Source: CBW1002 sp046081905 (GTDB taxonomy: Bacteria; Cyanobacteriota; Cyanobacteriia; PCC-6307; Cyanobiaceae). Taken from it: a stretch of 5,816 nucleotides of DNA. The DNA lies in assembly GCA_046081905.1 (NCBI GenBank), contig JBJTWS010000249.1, forward strand, positions 1-5,816, read 5' to 3'. Positions 1 to 5,331 of the stretch are shown one piece after another. The first letter of the stretch is position 1; each line of letters opens with the position of its first letter. The notes under the pieces were generated by a model. It did not search any database and had not been told where the DNA came from. It saw nothing but the letters and a program-made list of their open reading frames with translations. The position numbers and the translations under genes are program-made.

Positions 1-70
1 AGGAAAAAACGAGAAGTCTTCCTCTGTCGACGCTCTCTTGGGAAAATAGTTTTACATCCACTTTTAAGGC
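1..70. other. AT-rich island
   Basis: A run of A/T-rich sequence (AAAAAA near 5-9, AAAATAGTTTTA near 43-54, CTTTTAA near 61-67) in an otherwise strongly GC-rich molecule. It could be an origin unwinding element or a promoter. No convincing -35/-10 pair was found. It coincides with the possible N-terminal coding part of the junction gene. Confidence 0.4.
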
Positions 71-94
71 GTCTACAGGTTCAGCAGCACTCAT
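1..94 (-). CDS. Putative N-terminal part of the junction-spanning DNA-binding protein gene
   Basis: If base 5816 is followed by base 1, the frame of the gene at 5332-5816 continues through 1-94 with no stop and meets an ATG at 92-94 (MSAAEPVDALKVDVKLFSQE...). This adds 38 residues upstream of the GTG at 5796. There is no clear ribosome binding site. The stretch is markedly AT-richer than its surroundings and uses codons such as AGA, CTA, GTA and TTT that are uncommon in the rest of the gene. It may therefore be partly regulatory DNA that happens to be open. A GTG at 149-151 is an alternative start. The assignment depends on circularity. Confidence 0.4.
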   Translation of the reverse strand, partial: MSAAEPVDALKVDVKLFSQESVDRGRLLVFS

Positions 95-120
95 TGCGGG
101 CTTTACAGGCCTATGCGGCC

Positions 121-348
121 CTAGGGAACCCGGGACCTGAAAGGCGCCCACGAGGGGCCGGTAGAGCCGCTACTCAGGGCCTCACGCACCAGAGCCGTCA
201 TGAGCTTATCCCGGTTCAAGGCAGCCAGCTTCAGGCGCTTGTGCAGCGATCAGGGCAGATCCACCGTGAAGCGCACCTGGGCCTCCGGCCCGATCGCCTC
301 AGAGGCCGGAGGAGGGGTGGATACAGAGAAACCTGAGGTGCTGGGAAA
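121..348 (-). pseudogene. Broken ribbon-helix-helix (CopG/ParG-like) protein gene
   Basis: Directly after the rep stop codon (TGA, 349-351), and in the same frame, the minus strand encodes a recognisable RHH domain. It has a strand-forming QVRFTVDLP (about 253-279), helix 1 SLHKRLKLAALNRD and helix 2 LMTALVREALSS (to about 169). The frame closes with TAG at 121-123. An in-frame TGA at 250-252 falls exactly between the strand and helix 1, in the LP-SLHKR position. No ATG lies between the rep stop and this TGA. The only canonical upstream start is a GTG at 274-276, eight codons before the stop. An ATG at 199-201 would make only helix 2 and the tail. I read it as a decayed or sequence-error-interrupted RHH regulator or partition gene. 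RHH similarity is judged by eye from the V.FTVDLP..LHKRLKLAA....M..LVREAL pattern. Confidence 0.7.
282..312. repeat. 9-bp inverted repeat downstream of rep
   Basis: CCTCCGGCC (282-290) and GGCCGGAGG (304-312) are perfect inverted repeats around a 13-nt loop. They lie 37 bp past the rep stop, within the broken RHH frame. The stem is GC-rich but no T-run follows on either strand, so it is at best a weak terminator or an RNA end-stabilising hairpin. Confidence 0.5.
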
Positions 349-354
349 TCAGGT
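331..354. repeat. 6-bp inverted repeat spanning the rep stop codon
   Basis: ACCTGA (331-336) and TCAGGT (349-354) are inverted copies separated by 12 nt. The right arm contains the rep TGA. An arm this short could be chance; it is listed because it sits at the end of the gene, close to the longer repeat at 282-312. Confidence 0.25.
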
Positions 355-3300
355 AGGACACAGGACACTCTCTGGGCGTCTGGACAGGCTCGTAAACCAG
401 GGAATGGCAGCTGCAGGAGCTAGGGACCTGGACCTCGGAGCTGGGGATGGTGGTGGCGTCCAGAGAGTGGGGCACTTTTGTTCCCTACAGGTTTTCTCTG
501 TTAGGGCGAAAAGTGCCCCACCAGATCGCACCGAAGCGGGCGCCTGCAGCTCGCCCATCCAGGCAGCGGCGAGGGCCTCCGCTCTCACCCCCTCCGGAAG
601 GGCCAGGGGATGGGCCCGATAGATGAGGGCGTCACGGCCAACCCCTCGGGCTTTCACTCGGCCGGCCCGCTCCAGGCGCCAGCCGCAGGCTCGCAGCAGG
701 GCCCGCAGGGTCCCGGTGGCTTTTGCTCCAGGACCGCAGCCTGCAGCGGCGATCAGCTGGCCTCGGTAGGTGGTGGCGGTGGCGTGAAGCGCCAGGACAG
801 CGGGATCGGTGGCGGTGATCCTTTCGCCGGCAGCGAAGCGCTCCAGGAGCTGGGGCACCCCCAGGGCCTGGAGCGCAGCGATGCGAGACGAGATGGTCAC
901 CCGCAGGCGATCGGGGGCAAAGGGCCGGCCGGAGCGATCGAGGGCCGCCGTGGCGGCTTCATCGTGGGTCGGCACCAGGGCGAGGGCCTTGGGGGTGGTG
1001 AGCAGCCAGCCCAGCCGCAGGCGATCGCGCAGCCCATCGCGGTCGGCCTTGAGCAGCTCCAGGGAGGGGGCGGCACCCCCTAGCCCCCAGCGGCTGGTTA
1101 GCCGGTGGCGCTGCAGGGCATTGCGGTCGGCCGGCTCCAGCTTGCGGCGCTTCGCCAGGGCCTGGGCCTCCACCTCGGTGAGGGTGCGGGCCTCGATCAC
1201 GGCCTGATCCTCCGCGGCTTGGGCCACCTTGGTGATCTCCTTCAGGGCAGTGCCGATCGCCAGCACCTTGGCCGCGGCATCAGTGGGCTCAGGCTCGCGG
1301 GCTTGCAGCTCCCACCCCTCGCGCTCCAGCAGGCCGGCGATCGTGGCCCGGTAGGCGACGCATTGGCGGTTGCGGTGGGCCCCCAGCTCCGCCCAGGCTT
1401 CGAGCCAGGGATCGCCGGCATCCTGCAGCACCCCCAGCAGCGGATCAGCCGCGGCCCGTAGGTCTGCGATCAGCTGGGCCGGATCGGTGGAGCCACCGAG
1501 CACCTGCAGCCCATCCCCAGGGCAGCGTTCGGGCGCGAACAGGTAGGCCGGCACCTCGGGGCAGCGCACGCGGGCGAGGGCCTGGGCGGCGTGCTCGGGT
1601 GCGATCTGGCCCCCGGCGTAGGCGATCACAGCAGCAGGGCGCCACCGCTGGAAGCTGATCCCGCTGCTGATCGCCGGGCTGCAGTAGATGGCCCAGCCCA
1701 CCCCCAGGCGCTCGGCTTCGGCGGTGCGGCGTTCAGCAAAGCCATCAGGGTCGGCGGCCAGCTCGGTGGCCAGCTCGGGGGTGCTGCTGTCGATCACGTC
1801 GATCAGGTCATCCGGCCGGAGGCGGCCGTGCTGGATCGCCAGGGTCTGGGGGGCGTTACGCATCCCGGCCCGCTGGGCGCTGCTCCAGCACAGGAACGGG
1901 CGGCCGGCATCCACCAGCTCGGCCCACTTGAGCCAGAACCCGCCAGCAGCAGCCTGGGGGGTGGTGAATCCCTCGGGGCAATGGAGGGGCCGGCCAGCCA
2001 TCGGGCGATGGTCCGAGCGGATCAGCAGGGCTCGGTGGCCGCTCAGGCGCTCGAGCAGGGTCACGCCCCAGTCAGCCAGCTGGGCATCCATGGCGATCGT
2101 TTGCCGCATCCGGGCCAGCTGCTCGGCGGCGGTGCGCAGCACCTCGGCGCGGCGATCGGCCAGGGCGGTGCCGGTGGAGAGCAGCAGATGCTCGAGGGCC
2201 TGCTGCCACTCATCGGCCACCAGCACCCCCCCGCTCCAGCCGGTGGGGCTGATTTGCAGGCCGGAATCCGGGCACCAGGAATCCCAGCAGCCGGCCACCC
2301 CCTGCAGGCGCTCATCCGATCCGGGGGCCGGGCACCAGGGCACCCCCAGCGACTCGGCCGCAGCCTGGCCCAGGGCCTGGCGATGGGAGGGCATCAGCAC
2401 CGGCACCCCTACGGCAGCCAGGGGGGCAAGGGCGGCCGCGGCGTTCTGGGTCTTGCCAGCTCCCATCGGGGCCTCCACCACCACCAGCGGCGCCACCTCG
2501 GGGCTGGGGATAGGGCAGGCATCGCTCAGCCAGGCTCCAGCAGCAGCGATCCGATCCGCAGGCCTCAGGCGGGGCAGCACGGCCCGGGGGCCGGTATCAG
2601 CCAGGGCGCGCTCGAGGGCCTCGGGACCGGCGGCGGCCAGTAGATCGTCAATGCCTGTCTTCTCCGCCCCGGGCAGCAGGGGCAGGCGGGCGATCAGGGG
2701 ACGGCTGCCTGCCGCCCGCAGGGTGCGGGCCAGGGCGCCAGCCGCGGCCCCTACTTTCGCCGCGGTCCTGAGGCGGGCTTCCGCGTCAAAGCCGATCAAC
2801 CACACACGTTGTCTCGTGGCCAGGTGCTCCAGGAGGTCGATCAGGTGCTCTGAGTTATCGGTTCCCACCCGGCGGCCCATCTGAACACCAGGCAGTCCCA
2901 CCGCGGCGTATCCGGCCGACAAGGCGGCAAGGGCTTTCTTGGAGCCTTCGGTGAGCAGTAACCGCAGAGCAGGGGTAGCCGCGGCCCAGGGCCAGAACCC
3001 AGCAGCCCGGGTGGCCTCACCTGGGAACGGCAGGTCCTGTCGCTCACAGATCAGCCGCCAGATCCGCTCCGGTACCCGGGGCAGGAAAGCACCACCGCCA
3101 TCCGGGAACGCGGGGGGTGCTTCGTACTTGACGACCTTGCCGGCCCTCTTCCCCTGGGCCTGGCGAGGCTCCCTGGGCTTCCACTGATCGAAGACCGGTA
3201 TCCCGGGCAGGGTGTCGGACAGGGTGCGCCAGCCCCCGGCCTTCAGGTGGCGGTAGCGGCGATCGAGCGCACTCAGCTGACCCGACAGGAAGCCCGGCTG

Positions 3301-3666
3301 CGTCTGTGGATGGCCGCTGGCGGTGGTGCTCTCGGTCTGGATCTGGTGGCGCTTGTAGGCCAGCAGCGCGGCCCGCTCGTCTTCCCAGTGGCGATCCGTC
3401 CCCGTCCCGAAGCTGGCCACGTTCAGGGCGGCCACATCGGCGGCGATGCCGGAGGTCTCCAGTTCGGCCCAGTGTTCGGGCAGCAGTCCGGGGGGTGCGG
3501 GGGTCCGGCTGCCCAGCCCATCGGCCAGAACCCCGGAGGCGACAGGCCCCGCCCCTGGATTTCCCGGTTTCGCACTCGGGATTTTCGGATTAAGATTGGG
3601 TGAGTCTGTCCGCCGGCCCTGCCCTGGGGCAGTGCCGAACGGATAGCTTTCCGCTACCGTTTCCAT
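349..3666 (-). CDS. repA: Plasmid replication protein, CyRepA1-type (DUF3854 primase-like plus P-loop helicase-like)
   Basis: Probable replication initiator of the plasmid. Numbering is from the ATG at 3666 (1105 residues). An N-terminal HW..L..S.I segment (about 66-82) leads into a toprim-like DUF3854 region: TEGSKKA at 239-245, FDAE at 293-296, and a GIDD motif at 338-341. A P-loop ATPase region follows: Walker A APMGAGKT (399-406), Walker B VADE (D485, E486), an SGIS segment near 668, and QALARVR (695-701) with the likely arginine finger. Residues about 994-1016 resemble a small winged helix. The family is known from cyanobacterial plasmids, where such proteins are thought to combine primase-like and helicase-like activities. 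The ATG at 3666 is chosen because AGGA lies 6 nt upstream. An in-frame GTG at 3690 would add 8 residues. The last 50 or so residues are Pro/Ser/Ala-rich and follow a DNA hairpin, so the ancestral protein may have ended earlier. Confidence 0.93.
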   Translation of the reverse strand: METVAESYPFGTAPGQGRRTDSPNLNPKIPSAKPGNPGAGPVASGVLADGLGSRTPAPPGLLPEHWAELETSGIAADVAALNVASFGTGTDRHWEDERAALLAYKRHQIQTESTTASGHPQTQPGFLSGQLSALDRRYRHLKAGGWRTLSDTLPGIPVFDQWKPREPRQAQGKRAGKVVKYEAPPAFPDGGGAFLPRVPERIWRLICERQDLPFPGEATRAAGFWPWAAATPALRLLLTEGSKKALAALSAGYAAVGLPGVQMGRRVGTDNSEHLIDLLEHLATRQRVWLIGFDAEARLRTAAKVGAAAGALARTLRAAGSRPLIARLPLLPGAEKTGIDDLLAAAGPEALERALADTGPRAVLPRLRPADRIAAAGAWLSDACPIPSPEVAPLVVVEAPMGAGKTQNAAAALAPLAAVGVPVLMPSHRQALGQAAAESLGVPWCPAPGSDERLQGVAGCWDSWCPDSGLQISPTGWSGGVLVADEWQQALEHLLLSTGTALADRRAEVLRTAAEQLARMRQTIAMDAQLADWGVTLLERLSGHRALLIRSDHRPMAGRPLHCPEGFTTPQAAAGGFWLKWAELVDAGRPFLCWSSAQRAGMRNAPQTLAIQHGRLRPDDLIDVIDSSTPELATELAADPDGFAERRTAEAERLGVGWAIYCSPAISSGISFQRWRPAAVIAYAGGQIAPEHAAQALARVRCPEVPAYLFAPERCPGDGLQVLGGSTDPAQLIADLRAAADPLLGVLQDAGDPWLEAWAELGAHRNRQCVAYRATIAGLLEREGWELQAREPEPTDAAAKVLAIGTALKEITKVAQAAEDQAVIEARTLTEVEAQALAKRRKLEPADRNALQRHRLTSRWGLGGAAPSLELLKADRDGLRDRLRLGWLLTTPKALALVPTHDEAATAALDRSGRPFAPDRLRVTISSRIAALQALGVPQLLERFAAGERITATDPAVLALHATATTYRGQLIAAAGCGPGAKATGTLRALLRACGWRLERAGRVKARGVGRDALIYRAHPLALPEGVRAEALAAAWMGELQAPASVRSGGALFALTEKTCREQKCPTLWTPPPSPAPRSRSLAPAAAIPWFTSLSRRPESVLCPT
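467..521. repeat. Long inverted repeat inside the 3' end of rep (candidate cruciform or origin element)
   Basis: Outer arms GTGGGGCACTTTT (467-479) and AAAAGTGCCCCAC (509-521) are perfect reverse complements of 13 bp. Inside them CCCTACAG (483-490) pairs with CTGT-T-AGGG (498-506), leaving one bulged T and a 7-nt loop at 491-497. The element is nearly a full hairpin of 55 nt and can form in DNA or in RNA from either strand. It lies within the rep frame and encodes residues 1049-1067. Such a structure at the end of a rep gene could be part of a replication origin, a replication or transcription terminator, or an RNA-stabilising 3' structure. It has no U-tract, so a standard intrinsic terminator is unlikely. 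The repeat is certain; its role is inference. Confidence 0.9.
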
Positions 3667-3672
3667 ACAGGT
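3667..3672 (-). promoter_or_regulatory. Spacer between the AGGA ribosome binding site and the rep start
   Basis: On the minus strand AGGA (3673-3676) precedes ACCTGT and then the ATG at 3664-3666, a spacing of 6 nt. This favours the ATG over the upstream GTG at 3688-3690, which has only GAGGGG about 8 nt away. Confidence 0.6.
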
Positions 3673-3697
3673 TCCTGGATGAACCGCCACGCTTTGG

Positions 3698-3728
3698 GCC
3701 CCTCAGGAGCGGCTAACTCCTGGGGGGC
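3698..3728. promoter_or_regulatory. Rep leader hairpin II (start-proximal)
   Basis: Arms 3698-3709 (GCCCCTCAGGAG) and 3717-3728 (CTCCTGGGGGGC) form a 12-bp stem with a 7-nt loop. The single non-Watson-Crick position is a G-T wobble if the plus strand is the RNA and an A-C mismatch if the minus strand is. The hairpin lies 31 nt upstream of the rep ATG. In the rep mRNA it pairs an AGGAG sequence with CUCCU. It shares GGGGGC (3723-3728) with the neighbouring hairpin, so only one of the two can form at a time. Control of rep expression is inferred from this position and overlap. Confidence 0.65.
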
Positions 3729-3752
3729 TTGTGGTTTGCGGCCACAGCCCCC
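3723..3752. promoter_or_regulatory. Rep leader hairpin I (start-distal, alternative fold)
   Basis: GGGGGC-T-TGTGG (3723-3734) pairs with CCACAGCCCCC (3742-3752) as 11 bp with one bulged T and a 7-nt loop. In the rep transcript this stem is made first. Its second arm is then needed again for the hairpin at 3698-3728. The arrangement resembles an attenuator or translational switch upstream of a copy-limiting rep gene. No U-tract accompanies either stem, so translational control or an antisense RNA is as likely as transcription termination. Confidence 0.6.
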
Positions 3753-3769
3753 GGGCCCTTGCGGACGGA

Positions 3770-4624
3770 TTAGGGCCAGACTACTGCCGGTGTTTGGGAT
3801 CGCAACGGCAGCAGCGGCATTACCGGTAGCGCCAGGGCCCCGCTGAGGGCCTCTGCAGAGGACTCCTTGGAGGGAGGGCCAGGAGGAGCCCAGGGCCGTT
3901 GCGGGCCGTTCTTCAAGGGGGCTGGCGGGCTTTCCGGTCGCTTCTTCTGTTGCCTGGAACGCGCATCCCCCGCTGGCCTGCGCATCGCCCACGCGGTGTC
4001 CTTCAGGGTCTGCCTGGCCTGGTGCATCAACCCTTCCACCATGGCGTCTTCAATTTCTGTGCCTGGGGTGTGGCCCAAGCCCTTCAGCTGGTCCACACCA
4101 ATCCCCCAGATCAGACCGATGCGAATGCAGTCCAGGGCATTCAGTCGCAGCCGTAGGGCACGATCTCGATGTGGCAGGAGTCGTGGCCTATCGGCCTGTC
4201 GTGGAGCAGTTCTGAGATCCTCCATCCCCCATAGGAGCCGATCTGGTGGCCACTGCTCCAACCCCAACAGATCAGCGATCCGGCGTTGTTCGGCTTCCAG
4301 CTGCGCCAGCTTCCACCCCACGGGTTTGCCCTGGCCCGCCCGGGATCCGGGTCGCCGGTGGCTGCGGTGACTCACGGGCCGGCAGGCCGGGCAGCCCCAG
4401 CTCATCCCCGGAGGCTGCCACAACACCCGAGAGGGTTTGGAGCAGCAGGGACAGCCCACCAGCAGAGCCCATCCATTGCCTCCATAGCAGTTGTGCAGGG
4501 GTCGCCACAGCAGCTTCAGCTCTGTCCCATCGGCCAATCGGTGGCGATCCGTGCCGACCTCTACCTGCGGTCGCAGGGCGCCGATCGTGAGGCGCCGACA
4601 GTTTTCTGCGCGAGGGCGTTGCAT
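3770..4624 (-). CDS. Hypothetical protein with a CxxC...CxxC zinc-ribbon-like motif
   Basis: A 284-residue protein of unknown function. Two cysteine pairs, C58-x2-C61 and C78-x2-C81, are separated by 16 residues in the pattern CPxC...LWQPPG..WGCPAC, followed by SHRSHR and basic residues. This resembles the small zinc-ribbon module of uncharacterised proteins found near mobile-element genes, in which the second pair is usually followed by a Tyr/Ser/Arg-rich stretch. Residues about 101-215 look mainly helical and charged. Residues 216-284 are Pro/Ala/Ser-rich and probably disordered. The ATG at 4624 has no ribosome binding site. It overlaps the stop of an 11-codon ORF as TGATG, so reinitiation is likely. 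Its place between the RHH gene and rep suggests a replication or copy-control accessory role, which is inference only. No catalytic motif is visible. Confidence 0.72.
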   Translation of the reverse strand: MQRPRAENCRRLTIGALRPQVEVGTDRHRLADGTELKLLWRPLHNCYGGNGWALLVGCPCCSKPSRVLWQPPGMSWGCPACRPVSHRSHRRPGSRAGQGKPVGWKLAQLEAEQRRIADLLGLEQWPPDRLLWGMEDLRTAPRQADRPRLLPHRDRALRLRLNALDCIRIGLIWGIGVDQLKGLGHTPGTEIEDAMVEGLMHQARQTLKDTAWAMRRPAGDARSRQQKKRPESPPAPLKNGPQRPWAPPGPPSKESSAEALSGALALPVMPLLPLRSQTPAVVWP

Positions 4625-4659
4625 CAGAGCCGTTGATGATGCCGATCTGCCTCACTCAT
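4624..4659 (-). CDS. 11-codon micro-ORF linking the RHH and zinc-ribbon genes (putative leader peptide)
   Basis: An ATG at 4657-4659 overlaps the RHH stop codon as ATGA and encodes MSEADRHHQRL. Its TGA (4624-4626) overlaps the start of the zinc-ribbon gene as TGATG. A purine-rich AGGAGGAGAAGG tract (4671-4682), made of the arginine codons of the RHH tail, lies upstream. Its nearest part is 11 nt from this ATG, a little far for an ideal ribosome binding site. The double overlap suggests termination-reinitiation coupling along the operon. The peptide itself need not have a function, and it may be only a coupling device or chance. Confidence 0.45.
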   Translation of the reverse strand: MSEADRHHQRL

Positions 4660-4916
4660 CCCAGCCGTCGCCTTCTCCTCCTGCTTCTGATGATGTCGGC
4701 CGATGGGTATGCCACCTCCCAGGCCGCATCGATTGCTTGCATAAGGAGAGCCCTGGCGAGGGTTGTGGGGGGTTCTCCCCGTATGGCCGCCAGCTCGCGG
4801 AGCCTTGCCTGAGCGCTTGCCGGGATCCGCACGCCGACCGAGACCATCGGATCGGGCCCCTCAATGAACTTCCCGGAGGCGTCGCGCTCCGGTAGGCCTG
4901 GTCGATCCGTTGCCAT
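4656..4916 (-). CDS. Ribbon-helix-helix DNA-binding protein (86 aa)
   Basis: A small RHH-type regulator or partition protein. After a flexible N-terminus come a beta-strand segment MVSVGVRI (24-31), helix A from Pro32 through the AQARLRELAAIRG region (33-47), a PP turn, and helix B TTLARALLMQAIDAAW (51-66). The C-terminus is a run of arginines (RSRRRRRR, 77-84). RHH dimers bind short repeated DNA sites and commonly act as autorepressors, copy-control proteins or ParB-like centromere binders. The ATG at 4914-4916 is the first start after an in-frame TGA. No ribosome binding site is obvious, as is common in cyanobacteria. It heads the run RHH, micro-ORF, zinc-ribbon gene, rep. No ParA ATPase is present, so autoregulation or copy control is somewhat more likely than classical partition. 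The TCACCC/GGGTGA cluster upstream is a candidate target. Confidence 0.75.
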   Translation of the reverse strand: MATDRPGLPERDASGKFIEGPDPMVSVGVRIPASAQARLRELAAIRGEPPTTLARALLMQAIDAAWEVAYPSADIIRSRRRRRRLG

Positions 4917-4949
4917 TCGGTCGAGAGCGGTGGTGCACCGCCGATATCC

Positions 4950-5144
4950 TCACGTTCCTGCGGTTGGGAAGCAACGTGCGGCCAGTAGTACAAGGCGCAG
5001 GCTGTTGTCCGCCTCACCCAGTCGCACCATCAGGTACACGTCATCGCCGGCACCCGGCAGGTCTCTGGACGGACCTGCGATCACAGGGGTGGGTGCCCGA
5101 ATGGCTGGACTCCGGCACCAGGGGCAACAGACACTGGCCGCCAC
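4950..5144 (-). CDS. Possible small protein (64 aa), doubtful
   Basis: A GTG-started frame on the minus strand ends 33 nt before the RHH start codon. It contains CCPWC near its N-terminus and a C-terminal stretch, DDVYLMVRLGEADNSLRL, that reads like real protein. There is only one CxxC pair, no ribosome binding site, and no recognised family. The frame is open upstream as far as position 5246, but without a better start. Its position would fit a first gene of the run, and this is the only support. It may well be chance in GC-rich DNA. Confidence 0.25.
   Translation of the reverse strand: MAASVCCPWCRSPAIRAPTPVIAGPSRDLPGAGDDVYLMVRLGEADNSLRLVLLAARCFPTAGT
5057..5078. repeat. 7-bp inverted repeat
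   Basis: GCAGGTC (5057-5063) and GACCTGC (5072-5078) are perfect inverted copies around an 8-nt spacer, about 140 bp upstream of the RHH start. It could be an operator half-site pair or a small hairpin. No function is assigned. Confidence 0.4.
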
Positions 5145-5167
5145 CTCGGCTCCGCTGTCCGAGGGAG

Positions 5168-5298
5168 GCGCCCACCCCAGGGGGCTTCTGGGAACGCCCT
5201 CACCCCAGGGGAGGAAGTCACCCTCCCCGGATGGGTGAGCTGGGCATCACCCAATCGGGTGAGTGGCAATCACCTGATCGAGGGGGCGGTGCTCACCC
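5168..5298. repeat. Iteron-like cluster of TCACC(C)/GGGTGA motifs
   Basis: Within about 130 bp the motif TCACCC or its complement recurs: TCACCC at 5200, 5218, 5247 and 5293, a five-base TCACC at 5270, and the inverted GGGTGA at 5233 and 5257. Two 5233-5274 units read GGGTGAGCTGGGCATCACCC and GGGTGAGTGGCAATCACCT, imperfect direct repeats that are themselves palindromic, offset by 24 bp. To the left, CACCCCAGGGG occurs twice (5173-5183 and 5201-5211), offset by 28 bp within a 14-of-16 matching repeat. Short repeated sites in direct and inverted orientation are typical targets of RHH proteins and of plasmid initiators. The cluster may therefore be an operator, centromere or origin. Repetition is seen directly; binding is inferred. 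Confidence 0.6.
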
Positions 5299-5331
5299 TC
5301 CAGAGGCGTCACTGCCGCCACCACGCTGCTG

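Larger units (their letters stand above)
4917..5331. other. Intergenic region upstream of the RHH-rep gene run
   Basis: About 415 bp without a confident gene. It holds the TCACCC/GGGTGA cluster (5168-5298), a 7-bp inverted repeat GCAGGTC/GACCTGC (5057-5063 and 5072-5078), a 6-bp inverted repeat GGTGCC/GGCACC (5092-5097 and 5114-5119), and one weak 64-codon frame on the minus strand. I see no clear -35/-10 promoter, although this is where the promoter for the downstream genes would be expected. As the only sizeable non-coding stretch besides the rep 3' flank, it is a candidate for the origin, centromere or operator. Confidence 0.6.

Noticed and set aside
200..1461. Several overlapping plus-strand open frames at the rep 3' end
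   Set aside because: Composition-driven shadows of rep, with no recognisable domain or ribosome binding site.
1591..2884. Long plus-strand open frames (350 and 398 codons) opposite rep
   Set aside because: They lie antisense to the well-supported Rep domains, encode low-complexity Gly/Ala/Ser/Arg-rich sequence with no motif, and are expected from GC-rich coding DNA.
3667..3769. Intrinsic terminator between the zinc-ribbon gene and rep
   Set aside because: Strong stems exist but neither strand has a following T-run, so a standard terminator is not supported.
3654..3992. 112-codon minus-strand frame crossing the rep leader and ending 12 nt past the rep ATG
   Set aside because: It could in principle couple translation to rep, but it starts inside the zinc-ribbon gene, has no good start near the leader and encodes low-complexity sequence. 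Only its position is suggestive.
4272..4655. GTG-started 127-codon minus-strand frame as an alternative to the zinc-ribbon gene
   Set aside because: It overlaps the cysteine-motif protein in another frame and has no recognisable domain.
4652..5017. 121-codon minus-strand frame overlapping the RHH gene
   Set aside because: It overlaps almost all of the RHH gene in another frame and shows no domain. The RHH frame explains the region better.
5086..5120. tRNA-like or att-like stem around GGTGCC...GGCACC
   Set aside because: The arms are only 6 bp, and there is no T-loop consensus, anticodon arm or CCA-proximal acceptor pairing.
5233..5274. Possible CRISPR repeat pair
   Set aside because: The two units are imperfect, 24 bp apart and without proper spacers, and no cas gene is present. 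An operator or iteron reading fits better.
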